From an uncultured Alphaproteobacteria bacterium (lineage in GTDB: Bacteria; Pseudomonadota; Alphaproteobacteria; UBA11222), in NCBI GenBank assembly GCA_947258435.1, contig CAMYID010000003.1, positions 1 to 64,000 on the forward strand: a stretch of 64,000 bases of DNA, read 5' to 3'. The notes beneath the pieces are model-generated. The model saw nothing but the letters and a program-made list of their open reading frames with translations. It searched no databases and was not told the DNA's origin. Below are positions 27,560 to 35,775 of the stretch, piece after piece. A program made the position numbers and the translations under genes. Every line of letters starts with the position of its first letter. Positions within the stretch are counted from its first letter, which is position 1.

Positions 27560-29125
27560 ATGGCGCTGTCGCCCAGACTGGAACTCAAGCAGACGCAGGG
27601 TCTTGTGATGACCCCGCAATTGCAGCAGGCAATCAAGCTGCTGCAATTGTCGAATATTGAGCTTGAGGCCTATGTCGCCGCCGAGATGGAGCGTAATCCG
27701 TTGCTCGACTGGGATGACGGCAATGCGCGCGATGAGCGCGCCGACCCGCCCGGCACCGACAGGGAAGACACGCACGGTCTGTCCGCCACGACATCACCGC
27801 AACCGGAGTCGCAGCTCGATCTGCGCGAGGATGCGCCGGCGGCGGGGGCTGTCGATACGCTCGATACCGATTATGAAAATCTGTATGACGGGGATAGCGG
27901 TGCCGATGCGGCGCACACATCCGAACAGCCCGAACAGCAGGGCTCGCTCGCCGGGGATAGCTGGGCCAATGCGGGTACCGAAGGCCGCAGCGGCAGTTTC
28001 GAGCAACGCGATTTCAATTTCGACGAAATGGTGGGGGCGGAAGTCTCGCTGCGCGACCATCTGATCGAACAGCTTCATCTTGCCACCGCCGATTCGCAGC
28101 AACAGCTGATCGGCGTGCAGTTGATCGACAGCCTGGATGAGGCGGGCTATCTGCGCGAGCCTTTGGCTGAACTTGCCGCCCGCATCGGCTGCACGCTCAT
28201 GGATGCGGAGGCCGTGCTGAAAATTCTGCAGCAATTCGAACCGACCGGCGTCTTTGCCCGCGACCTTGTGGAATGTCTTGCGCTGCAATTGCGCGAACAG
28301 AACCGCTATGATCCGGCGATGCAGGCCATGCTCGATAATCTGTCGCTGCTGGCGCAGCGCGACCGCGACGCGTTAATGCGGCTTTGCGGCGTCGATGCGG
28401 AAGACCTGTCCGATATGATCGCCGAGCTGCGCGCACTGAATCCGAAACCGGGGCTGACATTCGGCGGCGCGCCGGTGCAGCCGATCATTCCCGATGTTTT
28501 TGTGCAGCGCGCCAATGATGGCAACTGGAAGGTCGAGCTGAATAACGCCACCCTGCCGCGGGTTCTCGTCAATGCGCAATATTGCGCGTCAATCGATACA
28601 CGCCATGCGAAACCCGAAGAGCGGCAGTATATTTCCGAATGCCTGAGCAGCGCCAACTGGCTGGTCAAAAGCCTGGCGCAACGTGCACGGACAATTCTCC
28701 GTGTGTCGTCGGAAATCGTGAAGCAGCAGCATGGCTTTTTCGACCATGGCGTCTCGCACCTGAAACCGCTTAACCTGCGCACCGTCGCCGAAGCGATCGA
28801 CATGCATGAATCGACGGTAAGCCGCGTAACGGCGAATAAATATGTCGCGACCAGCCGCGGCATATACGAAATGAAATATTTCTTTACCGCCTCGATCGCC
28901 TCCAGCCGGGGCGGCGATGCGCATTCAGCCGAATCCGTCCGCCATCAAATCAAAAGCCTGATCGACGCGGAAGCACCGGACAAGATCCTGTCTGACGACA
29001 AGCTTGTCGCATTGCTGCGGGCGCAGGGGATCGATATCGCGCGGCGGACTGTCGCAAAATATCGCGAAGCCATGCGAATCCCCTCATCGGTGCAGCGGCG
29101 GCGCGAAAAACGCCTGTCCGCCTGA
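27560..29125 (+). CDS. rpoN: RNA polymerase sigma-54 factor RpoN
   Basis: Alternative sigma factor that recognises -24/-12 promoters and needs AAA+ activators. 521 residues from ATG 27560 (AGGA 4 bases upstream). Region I is Gln/Leu-rich (MALSPRLELKQTQGLVMTPQLQQAIKLLQLSNIEL); region II is acidic (residues ~50-150). The core-binding region follows, then the HTH (LNLRTVAEAIDMHESTVSRVTANKYV) and the RpoN box ARRTVAKYREAMRIPSS near the end. It follows lptB by 62 bases as in many proteobacteria, but the usual hpf and ptsN genes do not follow; instead it converges on gdh. Confidence 0.96.
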   Translation: MALSPRLELKQTQGLVMTPQLQQAIKLLQLSNIELEAYVAAEMERNPLLDWDDGNARDERADPPGTDREDTHGLSATTSPQPESQLDLREDAPAAGAVDTLDTDYENLYDGDSGADAAHTSEQPEQQGSLAGDSWANAGTEGRSGSFEQRDFNFDEMVGAEVSLRDHLIEQLHLATADSQQQLIGVQLIDSLDEAGYLREPLAELAARIGCTLMDAEAVLKILQQFEPTGVFARDLVECLALQLREQNRYDPAMQAMLDNLSLLAQRDRDALMRLCGVDAEDLSDMIAELRALNPKPGLTFGGAPVQPIIPDVFVQRANDGNWKVELNNATLPRVLVNAQYCASIDTRHAKPEERQYISECLSSANWLVKSLAQRARTILRVSSEIVKQQHGFFDHGVSHLKPLNLRTVAEAIDMHESTVSRVTANKYVATSRGIYEMKYFFTASIASSRGGDAHSAESVRHQIKSLIDAEAPDKILSDDKLVALLRAQGIDIARRTVAKYREAMRIPSSVQRRREKRLSA

Positions 29126-29169
29126 GGCAACGGCAGCCGGAACCCGCGCATAGCGGCTCAGCTTACAGA

Positions 29170-32100
29170 TTACTTGTTCAGAAGATCGCGAACCTGGCGG
29201 TTGACAAAGGCAATCTTGGCAACGCTCAGCATACCGGCGCGCATTTCCTGCATAAGCTCGGTCGTGCGTCGCACTGTTCGCGCATGACTCTCAAGCCAGG
29301 CGTCGACAGATTCTTCAGGCCCAAGCTTGGCATCGCGGGCAAGCGCCTGCGTTGTCAGAACCCGCTGCTGACCGTACAGATCATCGATCATGGCATTCAT
29401 GGCAAGCCGTTCCCAATGGCCATCCACAATGCCCCCTTCCGCGCTGGCGCGCAGCCAGTCGAGCTGCAGTTCCGAGCCGATCCTGAAAAAGGCGCAGGCG
29501 ACATCGCCGATCTTGCGGCCCGTATCGCGCGCAACCATGACCATCTCCGCTGCCGCCGCCATCGGCTCGAACGCCGCGGCCTCCCAGGCCAGACGGTCCG
29601 GCACGTCGGCTGCCAGCAGATCGTTTCGCCGCCGTTCGAAGGCTGCTGTATCAAACTCGGACAGGTGCCGGTCAATTTCCCCCCGAAGCTGACCGATTTC
29701 CCGCTGATAGACATCGACCGTTGCGCCGATATCAAGCGGCTGGGGCACATTGCGCAGGAACCAGATTGTAATGCGGCGCAGCAATTCGCGGCCATCCAGA
29801 TGCATCTGGCCCTGCACATCGGTGCCAACCTTGTTGTCGAGCGCCGAAATCGCCTGCCAGCAGCCGCGCATCTGCAGGCTTTCGCGGGCTGCCACATAGG
29901 CGCGCAGAATTTCCGCCACACCAAAGCCGGTTTCTTCCACCACCGCATTGACGAAAGTCGGACCCATTCTGTTGACCACGGAATTGGCCAGCAGGGTCGC
30001 GCTGATCTCACGACGCAGACGGTGAGCGCGGATCGCATCCGCATAGGGCTCACGCAGCGGCGTGGGGAAATAATCGATCAGATCCTGCGCAAGATAGGGT
30101 TCGTCCGGCACATCGCTGTCAAGCAGCGTCTGAAAGAGATCAATCTTCGCATAAGCCGTCAGTACAGAGATTTCGGGTCTGGTCAGCCCTTTTCCGGCTG
30201 CGGCACGATCTGACAGTTCCTCCTCATTGGGTAGAAACTCGATCGCGGGATCGAGTTTTCCCTGACGTTCGAGACTGCGCATATAGCGCAGATGCGCATC
30301 GCGCATCTGGTAGGCCCGCATCGCCTCAAGGCTGATCGCAAGCGTCTGCTGATAATTATTGTTCAGGACAAGATCGGCCACCTCATCGGTCATGTCCGCA
30401 AGCAGCTGATCGCGCTGCTTGCCGGTCATATCGCCGGCCGCAACAACCGATCCCAGCACGATCTTGATATTGACCTCATGGTCGGAACAATCGACGCCGG
30501 CGGCGTTATCCACCGCATCGGTATTAATGCGTCCGCCATTTTTGGCGAACTCGATACGCGCAAGCTGCGTGCAGCCAAGATTGGCCCCTTCGCCAACCAC
30601 CTTGACCCGCAACTGCGACGCATCGACCCGTACTGCTTCATTCGCCTTGTCGCCGACATCGAGCTGGCTTTCGCTGCCCGCCTTCACATAAGTCCCGATA
30701 CCGCCGAACCACAGCAGGTCGGCATCGGTTTCCAGTAATGCACGGATCAAGTCATTGGGGGCAAGCGCCGCCGCCCTCACACCGGTCAATTGCTGTATTT
30801 CAGGCGTCAGCGGGATCGATTTCGCGGCGCGGCTGAATATGCCGCCGCCCCTGCTGATCAATCCCTTGTTGTAATCCTGCCAGGATGAACGCGGCAGGCC
30901 GAACAGCCTCTGGCGTTCGCGATAGCTTGCCGCGGGATCAGGCTCGGGATCGATGAAGATATCGCGGTGATCGAAGGCGGCGATCAGACGGGTTTGCTGC
31001 GACAGCAGCATACCATTGCCGAACACATCGCCCGACATATCGCCGCAACCGATCGCGGTGAAGGGCGTCGTCTGAATGTCAGTACCCAGTTCCCGGAAAT
31101 GGCGCTTTACCGCTTCCCATGCACCGCGCGCGGTAATCCCCATCTTCTTGTGGTCATAGCCAGCAGAACCGCCTGACGCAAAAGCATCATCGAGCCAGAA
31201 GCCGTAATCGCGGGCCACCTCATTTGCGATATCGGAAAATGTCGCGGTCCCCTTGTCGGCTGCCACAACCAGATAAGGGTCGTCCGCGTCATACCGCACA
31301 AGCTGCGGCGGCGGGACGATTTTATTGTCCACCAGATTATCGGTGAGGTCGAGCAGGCCTGAAATGAACAGCCGATAACAGCCGATCGCCTCTTCCTGCG
31401 CGTCATCGCGGGATGCGTTGACGGGAATTTGTTTGGGCACAAACCCGCCCTTCGACCCGACCGGCACGATCACCGCATTCTTGACCTGCTGTGCCTTCAC
31501 AAGCCCAAGCACTTCGGTCCGGAAATCCTCGCGCCGATCGGACCAGCGCAATCCCCCGCGCGCAACCTTGCCGCCCCGCAGATGCACACCCTCGACCCGT
31601 GGCGAGTAAACAAAAATCTCGACCAGTGGCCGCGGCTTGGGCAATTCGTCAATAGCCCGGCTATCGAATTTGAAAGACAAATAACTCTTATGCCCGCCCG
31701 CCGCAGCGGACTGGTAATAGTTTGTCCGCAACGTTGCATCGATGAGATTGAGGAAGCGACGCAGGATGCGATCATCATCAAGGCTTTCCACCGCATCGAG
31801 CGCTGCTTCGATTTCACCGCGCAGCTTCTTTTGCGCATCCTCTCCACGCGCCGTATTTGCCGGATCGAACCGCATTTCGAAAATTTCAATCAGCTTGCGG
31901 ACTATATCGGGATTATTATTGAGCGCCCGCTCCATATATTCCTGACTATAGGTGATGGCCGCCTGCCGCAGGAATTTGGTATAGGCCCGCAGAATGACGA
32001 TCTCACGCCAGTTCAGATCGGCGCGCAGCGCCAGTTTGTTGAGCCCGTCATTTTCGACCTGCCGCGCCCACAATGCCTGAAACAGATCCTCAAGCTTGCC

Positions 32101-33990
32101 ACGCGATTGCGCCAGATCGACAGGCCGGCCTTCCGCTTCCCCCATGACGAAATCATGCAGCCAGAACAATTCGCCGTCGCTTCTGCGGATTGCGTAGGGA
32201 TGCTCGCCAATTACGCGCAATCCGATATTTTCCAGCATCGGCAGACAATCGCTTAGCGGCACCGCCTCATTCAGCTGAAACAATTTGAAGCGTATCGTCG
32301 CATCGGCATCTTCCACATTGCGGTAGAAGGTAACGCCAATGCCGCGCTGCGCCGCGGCGAGATTTTCCATCCGGTCGATATCATGGACCGCCAGGCTGGA
32401 ATGGAAACGTTCGGCATAATCGCCGGGAAAACTGTCGCGATACTGTTCCCACAGTTTAAGCCCGCGCTCACCGCCCGCATGGGCCAGAATCGCCTCATGC
32501 AGATCGTCTGTCCATTGCCGGGCCGCCTGTTCGATCCGGGCTTCAAGCTGCTCGATATCGACTTCCGGCACCGAACCGGGCGTCGTGCGGACCATGAAAT
32601 GGACCCGCGCCAGCGGTTCATCGCCGAATTCAGGTGAAAAGCCTGTGATCTCGCCGTCAAATGCGTCGGCCAGCAAAACGCCGATTTCGCGCCGCAGATC
32701 GGTGTGAAACCGCTCGCGCGCAATGAAGACAAGACAGGATACGAAGCGCTCAAAACGGTCGCGCCGGATAAAAAGCCGGGTGCGCGGCCGCTCAAGCAGG
32801 CGCAGCATGCCAAGCGCATTGCCATAAAGCGTATCGGGCGGTGCCTGAAATAGTTCATCGCGCGGATAGGTCGCCAGAATATTCAGCAACGCCTTGCCAT
32901 CATGGCTGTCCGGCGCAAAACCGGCCTTTTTCAGAATCTGGCTGACCTTGTGGCGCAGCAGCGGAATATCGCCGGGCACCCGGTTGTAAGCGCTTGAGGT
33001 GAAAAGCCCGATAAAGCGTTTTTCACCCACCACCTCGCCATCGGCATTGAATTGCTTGACGCCGACATAATCCATATGGGTCGTGCGGTGCACCACCGAA
33101 CGGACGTCGGTCTTTGTGATGATCAGTGGAATGGGCTGCTTCAGATTTTCGATAATCTCATGCGACAGGGAGGCAAGCTGCCCGCTGCCGGTGCGAAACA
33201 GCTTGGTGTCGGGATTGCGCAATACGCCAAGGCCGCTGGCGGTCCGCAAGGTGGCTTCCGCGCCATTGCCATTATTGGCAAAACTGTATTCGGCATAGCC
33301 CAGCAATGTGAAGTGATTATCTTTCAACCATTCAAGGAAGGCCCTTGCTTCGTCGCGTTCGACCGCCTCGATTTCGGGGGGCAGTTCGGCAAGTTCCGCA
33401 ATCGCCTCATCCAGCTTGCCCAGCATTGCCTGCCAGTCGCTTACCGCTGCGCGGACATTTTGCAGCACAACAGCCAGATGTTCGCGCAAACTTTCAAGCT
33501 TTGCCGCATCCGCCTGTTCATCGATCGACAGATGAATGAAGGATTCCCGCCGGCCATCCGCCGACAGGCGCTGCCACTGCCCGTCCTTGTCGCGTAAAAC
33601 GCTCATAACCGGGTGGCCGACCATGTGAATGCCAATCCCCAGCTGATTGAGCGCGCCGGTGACGGAATCAAGCAGAAACGGCATATCGTCATTGACGATC
33701 TGAATGACCGCATGGGTGGAATGCCAGCCATGCGCCTCGATATCGGGTTGATAGACGCGAATCTGAGGCATGCCGTCCTGACGGGTGGCGGCAAGTTTGT
33801 AATGCGCAAGCGCTGCCCCATAAAGATCAGGCGGCGACATCTGCAACAGATCTTCCGCCAGCACATTTTCATAGAACAGTTGAATAAAACGGCCCAGATC
33901 AGCCGTGTCGCTTGTTTCACGCTGTTCCGAATAGGCGATGGTTTCTTGCAAGAGTTGCGCTTTTCTTTCTTCCGCGCGGGCCATAATCAT
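29170..33990 (-). CDS. NAD-specific glutamate dehydrogenase (large, ~1600-residue class)
   Basis: Oxidative deamination of glutamate to 2-oxoglutarate, the catabolic direction. About 1606 residues, matching the 180-kDa class. The N-terminal third holds ACT-like regulatory regions (VIQIVNDDMPFLLDSVTGALNQLGIGIHMVGHPV). The catalytic core is in the middle: GGLRWSDRREDFRTEVLGLVKAQQVKNAVIVPVGSKGGFVPKQIP, GCGDMSGDVFGNGMLLS, KVVGEGANLGCTQLARIEFAKNGGRINTDAVDNAAGVDCSDHEVNIKI. The ORF-track start at 34026 is a TTG; ATG 33990 (MIMARAEERKAQLLQ) is preferred. An IS1-like element sits 98 bases upstream of that ATG and may have altered its expression. Confidence 0.95.
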   Translation of the reverse strand: MIMARAEERKAQLLQETIAYSEQRETSDTADLGRFIQLFYENVLAEDLLQMSPPDLYGAALAHYKLAATRQDGMPQIRVYQPDIEAHGWHSTHAVIQIVNDDMPFLLDSVTGALNQLGIGIHMVGHPVMSVLRDKDGQWQRLSADGRRESFIHLSIDEQADAAKLESLREHLAVVLQNVRAAVSDWQAMLGKLDEAIAELAELPPEIEAVERDEARAFLEWLKDNHFTLLGYAEYSFANNGNGAEATLRTASGLGVLRNPDTKLFRTGSGQLASLSHEIIENLKQPIPLIITKTDVRSVVHRTTHMDYVGVKQFNADGEVVGEKRFIGLFTSSAYNRVPGDIPLLRHKVSQILKKAGFAPDSHDGKALLNILATYPRDELFQAPPDTLYGNALGMLRLLERPRTRLFIRRDRFERFVSCLVFIARERFHTDLRREIGVLLADAFDGEITGFSPEFGDEPLARVHFMVRTTPGSVPEVDIEQLEARIEQAARQWTDDLHEAILAHAGGERGLKLWEQYRDSFPGDYAERFHSSLAVHDIDRMENLAAAQRGIGVTFYRNVEDADATIRFKLFQLNEAVPLSDCLPMLENIGLRVIGEHPYAIRRSDGELFWLHDFVMGEAEGRPVDLAQSRGKLEDLFQALWARQVENDGLNKLALRADLNWREIVILRAYTKFLRQAAITYSQEYMERALNNNPDIVRKLIEIFEMRFDPANTARGEDAQKKLRGEIEAALDAVESLDDDRILRRFLNLIDATLRTNYYQSAAAGGHKSYLSFKFDSRAIDELPKPRPLVEIFVYSPRVEGVHLRGGKVARGGLRWSDRREDFRTEVLGLVKAQQVKNAVIVPVGSKGGFVPKQIPVNASRDDAQEEAIGCYRLFISGLLDLTDNLVDNKIVPPPQLVRYDADDPYLVVAADKGTATFSDIANEVARDYGFWLDDAFASGGSAGYDHKKMGITARGAWEAVKRHFRELGTDIQTTPFTAIGCGDMSGDVFGNGMLLSQQTRLIAAFDHRDIFIDPEPDPAASYRERQRLFGLPRSSWQDYNKGLISRGGGIFSRAAKSIPLTPEIQQLTGVRAAALAPNDLIRALLETDADLLWFGGIGTYVKAGSESQLDVGDKANEAVRVDASQLRVKVVGEGANLGCTQLARIEFAKNGGRINTDAVDNAAGVDCSDHEVNIKIVLGSVVAAGDMTGKQRDQLLADMTDEVADLVLNNNYQQTLAISLEAMRAYQMRDAHLRYMRSLERQGKLDPAIEFLPNEEELSDRAAAGKGLTRPEISVLTAYAKIDLFQTLLDSDVPDEPYLAQDLIDYFPTPLREPYADAIRAHRLRREISATLLANSVVNRMGPTFVNAVVEETGFGVAEILRAYVAARESLQMRGCWQAISALDNKVGTDVQGQMHLDGRELLRRITIWFLRNVPQPLDIGATVDVYQREIGQLRGEIDRHLSEFDTAAFERRRNDLLAADVPDRLAWEAAAFEPMAAAAEMVMVARDTGRKIGDVACAFFRIGSELQLDWLRASAEGGIVDGHWERLAMNAMIDDLYGQQRVLTTQALARDAKLGPEESVDAWLESHARTVRRTTELMQEMRAGMLSVAKIAFVNRQVRDLLNK

Positions 33991-34080
33991 GCCTGAGATT
34001 CCACTTAGCTTTTCGTGAATACGCAAATATACCCAAGATGACTTTCAGAAGTGTTACGAAAGACACAGAAATATAATATA

Positions 34081-34088
34081 GAAAATTC
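34081..34088. repeat. Target site duplication, left copy
   Basis: GAAAATTC immediately outside the left inverted repeat; an identical copy abuts the right inverted repeat at 36851-36858. Eight-base duplications are usual for IS1/IS1595-type transposition. Confidence 0.9.
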
Positions 34089-34107
34089 GGTAGTGTCTCA
34101 GTTTGAA
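34089..34107 (+). repeat. Left terminal inverted repeat of the insertion element
   Basis: GGTAGTGTCTCAGTTTGAA; the exact reverse complement is at 36832-36850. Identity breaks down after base 19. Confidence 0.92.
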
Positions 34108-34153
34108 AATAATGGGGATTGACGGGCTATCGAATCCGGCCATCGTTTCCTAT

Positions 34154-34171
34154 ATGCTTAGGGGTAAGCAT
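34154..34171. promoter_or_regulatory. 18-bp dyad before the cargo mini-operon
   Basis: ATGCTTAGGGGTAAGCAT: 7-base arms around GGGG, directly abutting the AGGAG ribosome site of the next gene. A second 18-base dyad with the same ends (ATGCTT...TAAGCAT) lies at the transposase promoter, which suggests one regulator acting at both. It could act as a DNA operator or as an RNA hairpin near the ribosome site. Confidence 0.6.
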
Positions 34172-34181
34172 AGGAGACAAG

Positions 34182-34367
34182 ATGACAATCGAAGAGCGCG
34201 TTGAACGGCTAAAACGGTGCGTGAAAGAGCAAGAAGCGCAGCGCCAGTGGCTTCTGGACGTCAATTGGGAAGATAGCGGTGGAGACGCAGCCAAGGCTGC
34301 GATGGAGCATGATCGCATCATTGAAATGTACGGCGAGCTAATTCGCAAGCTTGAGGCGCGCCTGTAA
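34182..34367 (+). CDS. Small cargo protein, predicted coiled coil
   Basis: 61-residue protein, family not recognised. Starts at ATG 34182 after AGGAG; the ORF-track start at 34119 is upstream of the dyad and rejected. It is highly charged and helical (TIEERVERLKRCVKEQEAQRQWLLDV ... MEHDRIIEMYGELIRKLEARL) and looks like a short coiled coil or helical hairpin, with one Cys. Its stop overlaps the next ATG (TAATG), so the two are translationally coupled. It lies inside the insertion element; any link to transposition or stability of the element is a guess. Confidence 0.65.
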   Translation: MTIEERVERLKRCVKEQEAQRQWLLDVNWEDSGGDAAKAAMEHDRIIEMYGELIRKLEARL

Positions 34368-34600
34368 TGCCCACCGGACCTAAAGGACAGAAGCGCCCCG
34401 CTGACGTGATCGGCAACGCCATTAAGGTGGCCAGAATCGCGACCGGCGAGACCGAAGATACCGTCAAGGATGATGGCAAAGACCCAGCCGCCAAGGCGCT
34501 TGGCGCTAAGGGCGGGAAGGCGCGCGCTGCCAAGCTGACGCCAGAACAGCGCGCGGAGATTGCGCGGAAGGCGGCTGAGAAGCGATGGAAAAAGGACTAG
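34367..34600 (+). CDS. Small basic cargo protein (KGG/AEI-ARKAA type)
   Basis: 77-residue Lys/Ala-rich protein. It begins MPTGPKGQKRPADVIGNAIKVARIATGE and ends with KALGAKGGKARAAKLTPEQRAEIARKAAEKRW, a pattern seen in many small uncharacterised proteobacterial proteins and likely to bind nucleic acid through its basic tail. The first half is acidic to neutral (TEDTVKDDGKDPAA). It is coupled to the preceding gene by TAATG and its stop overlaps the convergent gene by 4 bases. A histone-like or RNA-binding role is inferred from composition only. Confidence 0.7.
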   Translation: MPTGPKGQKRPADVIGNAIKVARIATGETEDTVKDDGKDPAAKALGAKGGKARAAKLTPEQRAEIARKAAEKRWKKD

Positions 34601-35412
34601 GACAGTATCGCTTTATATGCCGCTATTTTCTGTTCCAGTTTCTCCAACCCCTCTAGGTCCATAACAGCATTGATCCGCACTTTTCCTCCGGCGAACTCGA
34701 CGCGAATATCGTTCAGTTCCGCATCTTCGGCAGGTGGCGGTGACGGAACGTCGCGTGGCTTTGCCGGGGGTTCTTGGTGAACATGGTTCATATCATCGCC
34801 GTCTTCGGGCTCGTGGAGGTTGCTGGTATCTTCATGCTCAGCATCATCCAAAGATACATCAGGCGATTCTAGCAGTCCAGCAAAACCTACCGTCTGCCGG
34901 TATTCAGTCACCAACTCCTCTGCCGCCTTGTCGCTGTACGTTGCAGCGCCGCTGTCGGCTCGATCTAGCGTGAGGTAACTCTTAAGGGCCAGGTCCATTC
35001 CGCCAGACGCGCCTGGGAGGCCATATTTTTCCCATAATTCTGCATGGATTTTCGGGGCAAGTGCTGCTGCGCGAACGGCAGCTTTTCGCTTTTCAGAATT
35101 CGGGTCAGGATCGCGGATTAGGCGTATCGCGCTATCGGTCAGCTTGAACCGACGCTTGTCGCCACTCCCATCGTCCTGAAGTAGCCCAAATTGCTTTAAT
35201 GCGGCAATTGTTGCGAACAAGCCGCTGCTTTTTTCCCCGTATTCCCACGCCTTCGCTGCAACGCCCACCGGTACGGGATGGTGAAGGGCCTTTTCGTGTA
35301 GCGACACCGCTCGTTCTATCGCCTTATTTAAGGGAATTGCCGGATAAGGCGGGCTGCGAAAACGTGGTTGCTTTTCGTCATTAGTGTCACTGGTTGCGGT
35401 GTGGTCCGTCAT
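34597..35412 (-). CDS. Cargo protein of unknown function with winged-helix-like N-terminal half
   Basis: 271 residues from ATG 35412, with GGAGG five bases upstream. Residues ~15-110 (YPAIPLNKAIERAVSLHEKALHHPVPVGVAAKAWEYGEKSSGLFATIAALKQFGLLQDDGSGDKRRFKLTDSAIRLI) read like a winged-helix domain: helices, then an LLQDDG turn and a beta-wing. The middle is helical; residues 175-230 are acidic and Pro-rich and probably disordered. The last ~35 residues (LNDIRVEFAGGKVRINAVMDLEGLEKLEQKIAAYKAIL) form a small ordered tail. A consensus promoter precedes it. A DNA-binding regulator of the element is possible but unproven. Confidence 0.7.
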   Translation of the reverse strand: MTDHTATSDTNDEKQPRFRSPPYPAIPLNKAIERAVSLHEKALHHPVPVGVAAKAWEYGEKSSGLFATIAALKQFGLLQDDGSGDKRRFKLTDSAIRLIRDPDPNSEKRKAAVRAAALAPKIHAELWEKYGLPGASGGMDLALKSYLTLDRADSGAATYSDKAAEELVTEYRQTVGFAGLLESPDVSLDDAEHEDTSNLHEPEDGDDMNHVHQEPPAKPRDVPSPPPAEDAELNDIRVEFAGGKVRINAVMDLEGLEKLEQKIAAYKAILS

Positions 35413-35430
35413 ATCTGCCTCCATGTGAAG

Positions 35431-35459
35431 GCAATATAGGCCGCTACCTCGTATCTGTC
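35431..35459 (-). promoter_or_regulatory. Sigma-70-type promoter of the convergent cargo gene, with box in spacer
   Basis: On the minus strand TTGACA, a 17-base spacer and TATATT lie just upstream of the GGAGG/ATG of the 271-residue gene. The spacer holds ACGAGGTAGC, whose inverted copy is at 35501-35510. Matches to the -35 and -10 consensus are 6/6 and 5/6. Confidence 0.75.
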
Positions 35460-35510
35460 AATCAAAAGGAAGGTAAGTTTTGTCTCCAATATATCTCTTG
35501 ACGAGGTAGC
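35443..35510. repeat. Inverted 10-bp boxes between divergent cargo promoters
   Basis: GCTACCTCGT at 35443-35452 and its exact reverse complement ACGAGGTAGC at 35501-35510. Each box overlaps one of two back-to-back promoters, as expected for a shared regulator-binding site. Confidence 0.65.
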
Positions 35511-35527
35511 TGTGCGGAGGTAGTGTC
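35499..35527 (+). promoter_or_regulatory. Divergent promoter toward leader ORF and tRNA
   Basis: TTGACG, a 17-base spacer and TAGTGT on the plus strand; predicted RNA start near 35534, four bases before an AAGGAG site. The -35 region overlaps the ACGAGGTAGC box. The -10 lies in GGTAGTGTCTC (35519-35529), which is identical to the first 11 bases of the element's terminal repeat. Confidence 0.5.
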
Positions 35528-35549
35528 TCGAATCAGAAAGGAGAAGCCC

Positions 35550-35612
35550 ATGGCTAGGAGGGCTCCGGGCCCCGGCATTACGCCGACCGTTGATCGGGGC
35601 CTGTGCAAATAG
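35550..35612 (+). CDS. Possible 20-residue leader peptide
   Basis: Too short for the ORF track. ATG at 35550 is preceded by AAGGAG with six bases between, and reads MARRAPGPGITPTVDRGLCK before TAG at 35610-35612. It lies just downstream of a promoter and just upstream of two strong hairpins and a tRNA, the layout of an attenuation leader. It contains two Thr codons (ACG, ACC) and several Arg/Pro/Gly codons, but no run of one amino acid. Translation is unproven; the ribosome site and context are the only support. Confidence 0.35.
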   Translation: MARRAPGPGITPTVDRGLCK

Positions 35613-35614
35613 AG

Positions 35615-35689
35615 AAGCCGTTGCGAGGTTCCTGGCGGGATACGCAACGGCTTTCAGGTTGGCAGGCGGCCAGCCGAAAGGCTGGCCGC
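35615..35689 (+). ncRNA. Two strong RNA hairpins just 5' of the cargo tRNA
   Basis: Hairpin 1: AAGCCGTTGCG (35615-35625) pairs with CGCAACGGCTT (35643-35653), 11 pairs with a 17-base loop. Hairpin 2: GCGGCCAGCC (35666-35675) pairs with GGCTGGCCGC (35680-35689) across a GAAA tetraloop, 10 perfect pairs. Neither has a T-run, so these look like structured RNA or processing elements rather than classic terminators. The tRNA begins 7 bases later. Confidence 0.55.
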
Positions 35690-35696
35690 TCCCAAA

Positions 35697-35769
35697 GCGC
35701 CCGTAGCTCAGCGGATAGAGCATTCCTTTCGTAGGGGACCGGTCGCAGGTTCGAATCCTGCCGGGCGCT
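35697..35769 (+). tRNA. tRNA-Thr-like gene (anticodon CGT) carried by the insertion element
   Basis: Full cloverleaf: acceptor GCGCCCG/CGGGCGC (7 pairs), D arm GCTC-AGCGGATA-GAGC, anticodon loop TTCGTAG with anticodon CGT by standard numbering, variable loop CGGTC, T arm GCAGG-TTCGAAT-CCTGC. The anticodon stem is weak (TTCCT/GGGAC: one U-G closing pair, one mismatch at 27-43). The G1-C72 and C2-G71 pairs suit Thr. A CCA is not placed directly after the discriminator but occurs two bases later (35772-35774). A tRNA-Arg(TCG) reading would need a shifted loop and fits less well. Its location inside a transposable element is the odd point. Confidence 0.8.
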
Positions 35770-35775
35770 CACCAC

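Noticed and set aside
29284-30213. 309-residue plus-strand ORF opposite NAD-glutamate dehydrogenase
   Set aside because: Antisense shadow; several similar long shadows occur along the same gene.
35578-35775. Minus-strand ORF with RQDSNLRPVPYERNALSAELRA
   Set aside because: This is the familiar false protein produced by translating the antisense strand of a tRNA gene.
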